Below, one piece after another: positions 29,840 to 38,306 of a DNA stretch of 64,000 nucleotides. Numbering within the stretch: the first letter of the stretch is position 1; every line of letters begins with the position of its first letter. The translations under genes and the position numbers were made by a program. The notes below the pieces were generated by a model, which was not told where the DNA came from, made no database searches, and was given only the letters and a program-made list of their open reading frames with translations. The stretch is from positions 3,175,001 through 3,239,000 of the forward strand of contig NZ_LGTC01000001.1 of assembly GCF_001262605.1 (NCBI RefSeq), written 5' to 3'. This stretch comes from Pseudobacteroides cellulosolvens ATCC 35603 = DSM 2933. Its GTDB lineage: Bacteria > Bacillota > Clostridia > Acetivibrionales > DSM-2933.

Positions 29840-32647
29840 TCAGAATCTATACATAACAGGATAATCATTGATTGTCTGATTAAAGTGTTTTGCAATTATT
29901 AGGACATCCAACATATTTATTGCACCATCAATATTCAAGTCTAATCCATTCTTATAATTTTTATCACCTGAAACTGCATTAAAAGACTTGGCAATTTCTA
30001 TAAAATCTGATAAATTGATTGCACCGTCATGAGTAATATCTCCAGCCCACAGTTCCAAAGGCAAATCTTCAGTTCCCACTATTACATCATCATTATGTAT
30101 CCTAATATTGTTTATAAACCTTACTAGATAATTGTCCTTATATATGCCCATTAAATAATTAGTATTACATGCTTCATAGTAAGGTATACCTTTAACTTCA
30201 AAATACCCGTCATCATCAGTTAAAGCTGAATACATACTATTTATAACCACCTTAAATCCTGATTTTAGCCTGCTATTGTATGAATCAATATCAGTTTTGA
30301 TGTATCCTGATATATTATAATGAGTTTGTTTCAAGTAGAATATTCTTGAGCTATTACTTTTAGAAATTAGATTAATTCCTCCATTTTTGTCAAAGAATAT
30401 TTGTTTCGGATTGCTCTTAAATGAAGGTATATATTTTTCTACACCGGATGCATAATACATATTGTCTGTCCCTATCAATAAGTTATTATAAGGACTTAAT
30501 GCAATAATAGCTTCTTGAAGCTCCCGTTTAATATTAAAACTTGATGTATCAAATACTATATGTCCAATAAATAATTGATTGTTCTTCTCATCTAGTATCA
30601 GTGGATATGCATTATCAAAGTAATTAATATCAAGTTTCGGATCAATATTTAGGGCTTGATGCAATTCTTTATCAAAGAGTATATCCCCATTGTCTTCTAA
30701 AATAAATCTTTCTAGGTAAAACTCTATTCCGGAACTTAAATGTGAATCAATATAGACTGAATAGATTTCCTTCCCTGCATCTGAAAATAATAAAGCACCC
30801 ATATTTTTCCCTAAATATTTGCACACTCCCTGTTCCTTATCCAAATCATAAATCCATAAATCACAGGATATCTTTTCTTTGAGGTAGAGCCTGTTATTGC
30901 AATAATATATCTGATACTCATTATTTAGGTCCGAGCTTTGTATAAAGGATGGAATATCTTTTATTTTCCTTTGAGTGACGGTATCATAAACACTGATACT
31001 CTTATCTCCATTAATAATAAAAATTGTATTCATATCACTTGATAAACATATGTCTAAAGGATATTCATCCAAAGTAATTTTTTTATCTATCCGATGCATT
31101 TTCATATCGAAGAAATATAGTTCAGGCTTATGTTTGTTAATGGCAAAAGCCTTACAACTTTCACTGTCATACACTACCTTATCCCATCGTGCCTTAATAT
31201 CAAATGATATATTGTCATCTTGTTCAAAAACAAATTCATTGCTGACAAATTCTCCTGCATCTGTTTTGTAATGTATTCTAAAAATATAAGGATAACTGTA
31301 CCGAAGGCCTGAAACACAAATCTCATGACTTAAATTGGGGGACTCTTCCCATTGTGTGTTATTTGAAAATTTAATGTTTTTATAGCTGACATTTGGAGCC
31401 ATTATATCATACTCAATCATGCAGGTAGTCGGACTGTTATTGCTCCATTTTATAGTTATTGAGTCATCAGCGGTCTGATTAATAACAAGGTCTTTAGGCA
31501 TTATAAAATCTGAGGGTCTTGGATCATCCATCGAAACCTTTTCAATCAACACGTTTTCAATAAGCCCTATTTGTCCTAAGCTATTATATGTATATTTATA
31601 AGATAGAGAAAATACCCCCTTACTGTTCATAAGAATCTTATTAGCATTATTGTTTAACTGTATATGGGATTCATTTCTTGCATTATCCACTCCATACATT
31701 CCCATACTTGCTAAATTATATACTGATACTATCTTTGAACCATCAACGATATATAGGTTTTTGTTGGTGTCTGACACCGCATCTAGAGTATTACCATCAT
31801 TGTTATATAAAGAGCATAATGTTTTACATTCCAAACCATTAGTGCTCATAATAACATTATCATATAAAACATACTCACCTTCATCTCCTAAGGCCTTTAG
31901 TGAATCCTTGAAAACAGATTTCGAAACAAAAGAACTGTTTGACTCATATAATGTACCTTTGTTGTAGGAAACAGTATATAGATATTTAGGTTCGCTTATT
32001 CCTTGGTGATTTTCACCATCTGATACGTATAATATGTTCTCCTTATTATTTTTTTCGAAATCACTTTCCATAGAAGTATATCTCAAAACGATACTTGATT
32101 TTTCCTGCTTGGTAGATCTTGAGTAGCTTCTGATATCACTCTGATAATATGAGTCATAGTATGAATAATTCTTCATTGTATATATATATCCGTCATTTCC
32201 AATTAGCATTTTAGTAAATTTATCATTAGTTATGATAATATCTTTAAACTCCAGTGTCTCTGCATCATAAATTAATATTTTTTCAGCTTCTCCAAGACCA
32301 ACGAACAGTTCATTACTAGATAATACCAGACATTTAGGCGAATTGTCCGTCTGTTCAACTCCATCTAACATTTTATCTTTTCTTTCTCCTGTATCTGCAT
32401 TATATATAATAATTCTGCCCGAAAACTTGTCCGCTATAAATATGTATGGTTCCAAGGGATGGATAACACAATCGGAAATACTGAATTCTGTACGCTCAGA
32501 ATTCGATATGTATGTAGATATACTTGACTCTCCATTTCTCAAATTCTGTCCCAAGTCTGATCCAAAACTAATACTGGAAACAGAAATCACACAAAAAAAC
32601 GTAAAAACAAAAGTTAACATCTTTAGACTTATTCCCCTAATTTTCAT
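29840..32647 (-). CDS. Secreted dockerin protein with beta-propeller-like repeats and FnIII-like domain
   Basis: 935 residues. Signal peptide about 1-27. The N-terminal about 370 residues and the region 490-770 read as YVTN/WD-like beta-propeller repeats (IFIADKFSGRIIIYNADTGE, TIFIINGDKSISVYDTVTQR). Between them is a FnIII-like stretch (about 390-475). The last about 65 residues are a type I dockerin with two calcium loops: DITHDGAINLSDFIEIAKSF and DLNIDGAINMLDVLIIAKHF. It should dock onto a scaffoldin cohesin, making it a non-catalytic or unknown cellulosomal component. AGGAGG fits the ATG at 32647. No hydrolase domain is visible. Confidence 0.8.
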   Translation of the reverse strand: MKIRGISLKMLTFVFTFFCVISVSSISFGSDLGQNLRNGESSISTYISNSERTEFSISDCVIHPLEPYIFIADKFSGRIIIYNADTGERKDKMLDGVEQTDNSPKCLVLSSNELFVGLGEAEKILIYDAETLEFKDIIITNDKFTKMLIGNDGYIYTMKNYSYYDSYYQSDIRSYSRSTKQEKSSIVLRYTSMESDFEKNNKENILYVSDGENHQGISEPKYLYTVSYNKGTLYESNSSFVSKSVFKDSLKALGDEGEYVLYDNVIMSTNGLECKTLCSLYNNDGNTLDAVSDTNKNLYIVDGSKIVSVYNLASMGMYGVDNARNESHIQLNNNANKILMNSKGVFSLSYKYTYNSLGQIGLIENVLIEKVSMDDPRPSDFIMPKDLVINQTADDSITIKWSNNSPTTCMIEYDIMAPNVSYKNIKFSNNTQWEESPNLSHEICVSGLRYSYPYIFRIHYKTDAGEFVSNEFVFEQDDNISFDIKARWDKVVYDSESCKAFAINKHKPELYFFDMKMHRIDKKITLDEYPLDICLSSDMNTIFIINGDKSISVYDTVTQRKIKDIPSFIQSSDLNNEYQIYYCNNRLYLKEKISCDLWIYDLDKEQGVCKYLGKNMGALLFSDAGKEIYSVYIDSHLSSGIEFYLERFILEDNGDILFDKELHQALNIDPKLDINYFDNAYPLILDEKNNQLFIGHIVFDTSSFNIKRELQEAIIALSPYNNLLIGTDNMYYASGVEKYIPSFKSNPKQIFFDKNGGINLISKSNSSRIFYLKQTHYNISGYIKTDIDSYNSRLKSGFKVVINSMYSALTDDDGYFEVKGIPYYEACNTNYLMGIYKDNYLVRFINNIRIHNDDVIVGTEDLPLELWAGDITHDGAINLSDFIEIAKSFNAVSGDKNYKNGLDLNIDGAINMLDVLIIAKHFNQTINDYPVMYRF

Positions 32648-32726
32648 ACTCATATCCTCCTAAATTTTAAAGCATCCTGCTATAATCTGCTTTTTATTAT
32701 TTGCGTATATAGCTTAGAGTGCTAGT

Positions 32727-32778
32727 GATTTTATATAATTATTGATTTTATATAATTATTAGATTATACATAATTATC
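32727..32778. repeat. AT-rich 17-bp tandem repeat (three copies)
   Basis: The 17-base unit GATTTTATATAATTATT occurs at 32727-32743 and 32744-32760, with a third imperfect copy at 32761-32778. It lies between the dockerin gene start and the end of the membrane-protein gene at 32783. Confidence 0.7.
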
Positions 32779-32782
32779 GATT

Positions 32783-33739
32783 TCAAATTGCATGATCAAC
32801 CCTTATATACCCATGAATAAAGGCTGTAGCAATTATGAAAAGAACCCATATCATAAAAACTGCTGCAAATCTGATTATTGATTTTAGCAAAGAAACATTG
32901 TTGTTTTTTGCTTTAATCCTGCCGAAGAAAAACCAGGATATTAAGAAAAGTACCATACTAACTGCCAAATAACTCCCACATCTCATAAGCGTCGCAAATA
33001 AAATATCTGGCTGTGCCCCATACAACGAATCATCATAAATGTAGGCATCAATGGGTATTGGTCCAGAAGGTGTAAATAAACCTGTTAAAATACTTAAGAA
33101 AACATGATCCCAAAATCCATTAAAATACCATGTAAAGTACGAAGAAAAAAATGTTTGAGAAGATCTGAAGAAACTATATTGTCCATAATAAACCAGCAGG
33201 AATGATACCGGAACAATAGACATAAGAATTGCAGCCAAATTTTCTTTCAAAGTCCAAAGATTTATTGATTGAAGAAAGCTAACAAATGCAAATGCAAACA
33301 GAGCCATCATGTAAATTGCTAAATACCTTATTGAAACTTCATGGATAAATGCTGTCCATGCACCTTTTAATAAAAGTACACAATTTAGAACAATATACTC
33401 TAAAGCAAATGCTGCAGTTATTGTTAATACTCCTGCAAGCCATTTACTACCAAGGAATGACTTCTTTAAAAGCGGTATATTTTCATCGGAAGTATCATAA
33501 TCTCCATCTCTTTCAAATTGAAAAAGAGATTTACTCACAATAACTAATGTTATGGAAGAAAAAAATAGAAATATTATATTTCTTACACTTTTAAAGGAAT
33601 ATAACCGTAATCCACCGTAATCTATTATCAGATTTGAGTTATACAAGAATACCAGCTCAATGAATATAATCAGAGCAAAACCCCATATCGCTTTTAAATC
33701 CCTATATATTAATGCTTTTTTACTAACACTAAGCATCAC
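32783..33739 (-). CDS. Multi-pass membrane protein, ABC-2-like permease (paralogue 1)
   Basis: 318 residues, about seven hydrophobic segments. It shares its plan with the gene at 35126-36217: both begin with a DLK/DLR-x(n)-W-x2 helix (YRDLKAIWGFALIIFIELVF here) and have LRN/VRNIIF and a central permease-like segment. It resembles the membrane half of ABC-2 exporters, but no ATPase gene is nearby. The start is GTG 33739 or ATG 33736 behind GGGAGG. Substrate unknown. Confidence 0.7.
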   Translation of the reverse strand: MMLSVSKKALIYRDLKAIWGFALIIFIELVFLYNSNLIIDYGGLRLYSFKSVRNIIFLFFSSITLVIVSKSLFQFERDGDYDTSDENIPLLKKSFLGSKWLAGVLTITAAFALEYIVLNCVLLLKGAWTAFIHEVSIRYLAIYMMALFAFAFVSFLQSINLWTLKENLAAILMSIVPVSFLLVYYGQYSFFRSSQTFFSSYFTWYFNGFWDHVFLSILTGLFTPSGPIPIDAYIYDDSLYGAQPDILFATLMRCGSYLAVSMVLFLISWFFFGRIKAKNNNVSLLKSIIRFAAVFMIWVLFIIATAFIHGYIRVDHAI

Positions 33740-33784
33740 TTGTTAACCTCCCGGCTCACCCTTATTTACTATCTGACCTTATTT

Positions 33785-33893
33785 TTACTTAGTAATGGCT
33801 AAGAAAAACAAACGTTTCTCATCGTCCAAAACCCCGTTAAATCGTCAGGATTTTGTCCTTGTGAATATGAAGTTATTTCTAAGGCATTCCTTA
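33785..33893. repeat. Palindromic MITE-like element, copy A
   Basis: About 109 bases with imperfect terminal inverted repeats (TTACTTAGTAATGGC at the left end, GGCATTCCTTA at the right) and an internal hairpin CCAAAACCCCG / CGGGATTTTG-type (loop TTAAATCGT). It closely matches copy B at 35031-35144 in the opposite orientation and copy C near 63571. On the minus strand it encodes the last about 28 residues and stop codon of the ankyrin protein (SQGQNPDDLTGFWTMR). Confidence 0.8.
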
Positions 33894-35018
33894 TAATCTC
33901 TTCAATACGCCTGCATTTGTCTTTATTTATAAAATCAAACCATTCATAATTCCTGCTACTGGTCTCCCTGCATTTCTCAATAAAAACCTCATGAGGATAC
34001 TCTTCTGTATCAGTTTTGGCACCATTTTTAATCCAAAAATCAACCATATCCGGATCAAGCATAGATATTGCACGAATAAGAGGAAGTTCAAATGAATCCC
34101 CTTCTATCCAAGCAGGATTTACATCTGCCCCTTTTTTTATGAGCAATTCTGCAATCTTCCTATTCCCGGTGTAATGTGAACCTAAAATATTCTTATCAAC
34201 AGGTACTCCCTTATCGATAAGAAACTTTACAATATCATAGTTTCCGGCATCAACTGCATCATTAAGCAGCCGCAATGCTTTTTTACTCTTGGGCTCTGCC
34301 CCTTTTTTAAAAAGATACTCAAGAGACTTTCTGTTAAAAACTTTTTTATACTCATTCAATGATGAATATTTGTATATGGAAATCAACCCGTTGTTTAAAT
34401 AACTATTTCCGGCTTTCTTAACAGTTTTATCAATAAGATCAATATCTCCATGTGCTGATGCATATATCATGGCACTATCCGCATAATCTGGCCAGAAACT
34501 GCTATCTAGCAACTCCTCAAACATCCTTCCCAACTCCGGAGAATTGGAGTGAACATTGTTAAGTATTTCTCCATTTGTTCTTAACCTTTTTTAATCAGAT
34601 ACACAGCCATGTCATAATTTCCAGCCTTAACTGCATTTGATACTGGGTTCATTGCAACAGCATCTGGGGTCTCAAGTACCATACCATACTTTAACAAAAT
34701 ATCAACGCATTCTTTATTCTTGCAGTCATACGGCAAATCGGAGTCATACTGCAGACTGCTTAAATTTACATAGTATGGACTGCTTTCATTATACTTCAAT
34801 AAAATTTCCAAAGGTTCGGAATATCCTAGGTAAGCAGCTAATATGATTGCATCTTTCATTATAAAGCTGTCATTATATATTTTAAGCTTTTCCTCTATAA
34901 GCTTTGAATCATTCAGCCGTACTGCATCGACCAAATCAATATGAGTGTATTTATATACAATAGTAGAAGCCAAACATATCAAGCTTATCAAAACAATAAA
35001 CAAAGTACATTTTTTCAT
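33799..35018 (-). CDS. Ankyrin-repeat membrane-anchored protein; frameshifted
   Basis: About 406 residues after one correction. An N-terminal membrane anchor (KKCTLFIVLISLICLASTIV) precedes ankyrin repeats such as GNYDIVKFLIDKGVPVDK, NRKIAELLIKKGADVNPAW and PLIRAISMLDPDMVDFWIKN. The frame stops at 34581 after LIKKG; one more A in the run of six (plus-strand 34587-34592) reads on through LRTNGEILNNVHSNSPELGR into the rest. The last about 28 residues come from palindromic element copy A. Copy B ends 13 bases before the ATG. It sits between the two paralogous membrane-protein genes and may couple to them. Ribosomal or transcriptional slippage on the A run is an alternative to a sequencing error. 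Confidence 0.75.
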
Positions 35019-35030
35019 GCATCACCAACC

Positions 35031-35144
35031 TTACTAAGTAATGCCTTAGAAATAACGACCTATTCTCAAGGACAAAATCCCGACGATTTAACGGGGTTTT
35101 GGACGATGAGAATCGTTTGTTTTTCTTAGCCATTACTAAATAAC
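35031..35144. repeat. Palindromic MITE-like element, copy B (inverted relative to A)
   Basis: Over about 100 bases the reverse complement matches copy A with only a few differences. The termini TTACTAAGTAATGCC and (reverse strand) TTTAGTAATGGC form imperfect inverted repeats, and CAAAATCCCG pairs with CGGGGTTTTG inside. It supplies the last residues and TAA stop of the membrane protein ending at 35126. Confidence 0.8.
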
Positions 35145-36217
35145 TTTTCAGACTTGGGAAGTACAAATTTATAAATAAATATTGGTACGATCAGAGTAAA
35201 TACAATAATAAAGTCAAGCCTCACAAAACCAATATTTAAAGCAATTAAATAAAGCATAAGACAACCAATATAAAAAGATATGATTAATTTGAAAAGCTTT
35301 TCAATCCATGTGATTCCAGTGAATCTATTGGTTTTTCCAGCCGCATTTTTCCTGTAAATAATAGCAGCAGCATATATAAATCCTATTGTCAAAATTATAT
35401 ATACAGCACACCTGATAAAATCAAAGGTTATGTTGCAATAAAACCGGTCCGCAAGAAGCGTTCCATAAGAAGGAGAATAATTGTTATACGCATCAGAACT
35501 ATAATATATAGAATTAAAGCTATAATACTTTGAACTTAGCCCGAAGAAGGCTAATATCAAAATAAATACACTTTGTATCGTTCCTTCTAACAAAGATTTT
35601 GGTAAAAATCCCGGAAAAACAGGGAGAAAATACTCGTCTATACTTTGAAGATGATACCTGAAATACTGGCTGAAAATCAGAGCCATGATAACAACAGGTA
35701 GAGCTGTAACCAAAATGGTCATTAGTGTTCCAAACCATGTTGAATTGCATGATGACTGTACCATCATAATAAAGCTGAAAATGAACAGATACATTAGCAG
35801 TGTGGTGATTGTCCATATCGTTAACTCAACAAAATTGGCTTTCCAGCAGAATTGACTGATGAGAATAATATTAAACGCCACATACGCCATAAAGAAGGCT
35901 GCAACTATGTTATAAGCTCCTACCAGAAATTTATTTAATAAAACGTGGTTTTCTGAGTAGGGTATGCATACCACAATAGATGCAGAGGATGTTTTTCTGT
36001 CAATGTTAAAAAGTACTGAACTCATTGCAATAAGAGTAATTGAAATTATGCCTATAATGATCATATTTCTAAGTCCATATAATTGTTCCGTAGGATAACC
36101 ACGTATAATGTCTATTCCATAAAAAGCGAACAACTCAGCAAATATAATGGGTATAAACCACCATACAGCTTTAAAGTTGGTATCCCTCAGATCTTTGTAA
36201 CCCAACCTGATCCTCAA
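35126..36217 (-). CDS. Multi-pass membrane protein, ABC-2-like permease (paralogue 2)
   Basis: 363 residues, about eight hydrophobic segments. It is a paralogue of the 32783-33739 product: YKDLRDTNFKAVWWFIPIIF and YGLRNMIIIGIISITLIAMS align with the equivalent parts of paralogue 1. The C-terminus (KLFSNG and stop) lies inside palindromic element copy B, so the original end may have been altered. Start is TTG 36217, with a distant GGGGAAG. No ABC ATPase is next to it. Confidence 0.65.
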   Translation of the reverse strand: MRIRLGYKDLRDTNFKAVWWFIPIIFAELFAFYGIDIIRGYPTEQLYGLRNMIIIGIISITLIAMSSVLFNIDRKTSSASIVVCIPYSENHVLLNKFLVGAYNIVAAFFMAYVAFNIILISQFCWKANFVELTIWTITTLLMYLFIFSFIMMVQSSCNSTWFGTLMTILVTALPVVIMALIFSQYFRYHLQSIDEYFLPVFPGFLPKSLLEGTIQSVFILILAFFGLSSKYYSFNSIYYSSDAYNNYSPSYGTLLADRFYCNITFDFIRCAVYIILTIGFIYAAAIIYRKNAAGKTNRFTGITWIEKLFKLIISFYIGCLMLYLIALNIGFVRLDFIIVFTLIVPIFIYKFVLPKSEKLFSNG

Positions 36218-36416
36218 ATATTATCACTTCCCCAAGAGCTCTATTATAATCTTATTTATCAGTTACCTTCAAAATTCATACAATATCTTTGATATGGATA
36301 CTTTTGTAAAGATTATATCATACTTATTTTTGCATTAACATATGTTCTGTACTATCAAAATCCAAACTTATCCTATATTAAAAGAGATAAATCTATATAC
36401 AATAGAATTCACCAAC

Positions 36417-36444
36417 AAAAAAGAAAAAGTCCCATCCGGGACCT
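36417..36444 (-). terminator. Orphan Rho-independent terminator
   Basis: On the minus strand GTCCC-GGAT-GGGAC (36429-36442) is followed by TTTTTCTTTTTT. It stands in the 580-base gap between the permease paralogue and the M23 gene, implying a minus-strand transcript from about 36450-36750. Confidence 0.65.
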
Positions 36445-36535
36445 AAAATAGACAATTAAAATTATAGAATCAGTTATCCATAGTAAAATTATACCAGAAT
36501 TTTTACCAGTTTATACATTAAAGCCTGATAAAATA

Positions 36536-36705
36536 CTATTGAGCTTTTTCCTTAGTGTCACTTAATTTCTTTTTGCCGCTTCCATTCCCTTTATCATGTC
36601 CTATTCCCACTTCACTTCATCACCTAAAATTTGAAGTTTATTTGCAAATTTTTTATTCTTTTTATATAATCTATAGCAGAAGCTACACAAAATCACTTTT
36701 AGCAT
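36536..36705 (-). CDS. Possible small protein (about 56 aa), frameshifted
   Basis: An ATG at 36705 gives 34 residues (MLKVILCSFCYRLYKKNK near the start) to a TAG at 36601. Adding one G to the GGG run (plus-strand 36606-36608) extends it by DEVKWGIGHDKGNGSGKKK to a stop at 36536. The orphan terminator lies about 95 bases further on. There is no clear ribosome site and no recognised family. It may be a gene remnant. The rest of the 36218-36800 gap holds nothing else I can support. Confidence 0.25.
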
Positions 36706-36800
36706 TGTATTATTTTATCGAATTTTAGTATATAATAGAAAAATCACAAAGTATTTTTATATTTTCGTGAGATTAAGTGTTTGAATATTGGAGTTTTCTT

Positions 36801-37739
36801 ATGAAGTCGGAAATGAAAAAGGCAAAAACAAAAAAGCATAAAGAGTATCTTTCCATAATGCTTATACCCCATTCGCAGGATAGAGTCAGGGTTATAAAGA
36901 TTTCATCCTTTTATCTTAAAGTTTCCCTGTTACTTGTCACACTGCTCATTTTCATTTCAGGACTTATCGTACTAAACATCAAACTATCCGGCCAGAAAAA
37001 ATCATTGGAATCTAACATTGAAGATATTTCCAGACTTAATATAGAGCAAAAAAATATGATTAATGATAAGGCAAATGCCATTAAAAGCCTGGAGGAAAGA
37101 GAAAAGGCAATTAACGCTAAAATAAACCAGTTTACTGAAAAATACAAAGACATGGCAGAAAAGTATTTATCAGATGGATCAGGCAGCAAGACCAGCAGAT
37201 CCGGGGATAGGACAGAGAGAACCTTTGTTGATGATATCTCCATTTTGAAAAACAGCCTGGATGAATTGATAGATGAAAGCAGTCATCAGAATGAGGACAT
37301 ATCCGGATTATCAAAAATAGATGAAAAACTTAAGAAATATATCTCTACCATACCTACCTTATGGCCAGCCTCGGGCAGGGTCAGCTCAAAATTTGGAGAA
37401 CGTGAGGACCCCTTTAACTTTTCGGAACGTTTCCACGCAGGTATTGATATAGCTGCTGACTATGGTTCAGATATAAATGCTGCAGCAGAAGGTACCGTAA
37501 TAACTGCAGGTACTCTCCCCGGCTATGGAAAAGCGGTAATTGTATCCCACGGTCATGGTCTTCGCACCTTATACGGTCATATATCTTCAGCAGTAGCAAA
37601 AGAGGGCCAAAAAGTAAAAAAAGGACAGTTAATAGCAAGAGTTGGAAGTACAGGCAGAAGCACAGGGCCTCATCTCCACTTTGAAGTCAGGATCAATGAC
37701 ACTCCTGTAGATCCCTTAAAATATCTGGATAAAAAATAG
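36801..37739 (+). CDS. M23 (LytM-type) peptidoglycan endopeptidase, membrane-anchored
   Basis: 312 residues. A short basic cytoplasmic tail is followed by one membrane helix (about 38-60: VSLLLVTLLIFISGLIVLN), a coiled coil (about 65-115), a linker, and the M23 domain in the last about 125 residues with RFHAGIDIAADYG, HGHGLRTLYGHIS and GPHLHFEVR (zinc and catalytic residues present). It cuts wall cross-bridges. The ATG at 36801 has GGAG 7 bases upstream; a GTG at 36777 is less likely. Bactofilin follows 59 bases later, a common cell-shape pair. Confidence 0.9.
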   Translation: MKSEMKKAKTKKHKEYLSIMLIPHSQDRVRVIKISSFYLKVSLLLVTLLIFISGLIVLNIKLSGQKKSLESNIEDISRLNIEQKNMINDKANAIKSLEEREKAINAKINQFTEKYKDMAEKYLSDGSGSKTSRSGDRTERTFVDDISILKNSLDELIDESSHQNEDISGLSKIDEKLKKYISTIPTLWPASGRVSSKFGEREDPFNFSERFHAGIDIAADYGSDINAAAEGTVITAGTLPGYGKAVIVSHGHGLRTLYGHISSAVAKEGQKVKKGQLIARVGSTGRSTGPHLHFEVRINDTPVDPLKYLDKK

Positions 37740-37798
37740 CAAAGTAACAATATATTAAAAGTTAATATAACACAATACATATTCTAAAGGAGGCCAAA

Positions 37799-38155
37799 AT
37801 GTTTGGAAAAAAGGAGTTTGACGGAGTTGACAAGTTTGATACCTTAATCGGTGCAAGCTCAGTTTTTGAAGGAAACATAAAATCCGAAGGTACAATACGT
37901 ATTGATGGAAAAGTCATAGGTGATATTAATGTAAATGGAGATGTGTACATAAGCACCAATGCCAGTGTGAAAGGAAATATAACTGCGAACAATATCCATA
38001 ACGCAGGCACCGTTGACGGGAACGTTCAGGCCAACGGAACATTAAGACTCTTAACCACCTCCAAAATAAACGGTGATATAACTGTTCAAAACCTGATAGC
38101 TGATGAAGGGGGAGTTTTCAACGGTAAATGCACCATGAAAGAAATCACAAAGTGA
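37799..38155 (+). CDS. Bactofilin (CcmA-like) cytoskeletal protein
   Basis: 118 residues, the family size. The repeat-rich beta-helix (SVFEGNIKSEGTIRIDGKV, IGDINVNGDVYISTNASV) runs across most of the length with short flexible ends. Bactofilins self-assemble into filaments and place peptidoglycan enzymes such as the M23 protein encoded just upstream. AAAGGAGG precedes the ATG. Confidence 0.93.
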   Translation: MFGKKEFDGVDKFDTLIGASSVFEGNIKSEGTIRIDGKVIGDINVNGDVYISTNASVKGNITANNIHNAGTVDGNVQANGTLRLLTTSKINGDITVQNLIADEGGVFNGKCTMKEITK

Positions 38156-38240
38156 TTTCGTAGCCTTATTGTTGTTATGAGAAATTGTGATGGGAATACA
38201 CCATAATTCCTAGACATAACTCTATTTTTTTGTGAGAAAG

Positions 38241-38283
38241 GGGGGCATATTGCAAACGATATTTGTTTTTTTGTAACTGCCCC
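38241..38283. terminator. Candidate bidirectional hairpin between bactofilin and helicase genes
   Basis: GGGGGCA (38241-38247) pairs with TGCCCC (38278-38283), with more TTGCAAA/TTTTGTAA pairing inside. The two genes converge here (bactofilin ends 38155, helicase ends 38307). Confidence 0.4.
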
Positions 38284-38306
38284 TTCCTCATATTATAAAG
38301 TTTACG

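Noticed and set aside
34587..34592. Programmed -1 frameshift or slippage in the ankyrin gene
   Set aside because: Six A could allow slippage, but the same one-base loss occurs in four unrelated genes at non-slippery runs, so a sequencing or assembly cause is more likely. Kept only as an alternative.
34941..35129. Plus-strand small gene ending inside repeat copy B
   Set aside because: It is a reading of the repeat itself plus the complement of the ankyrin gene start; no ribosome site.
33785..35144. Composite transposon around the ankyrin gene
   Set aside because: The flanking copies are only about 100 bases, with no transposase anywhere in the window. A MITE pair or inversion cassette fits better.
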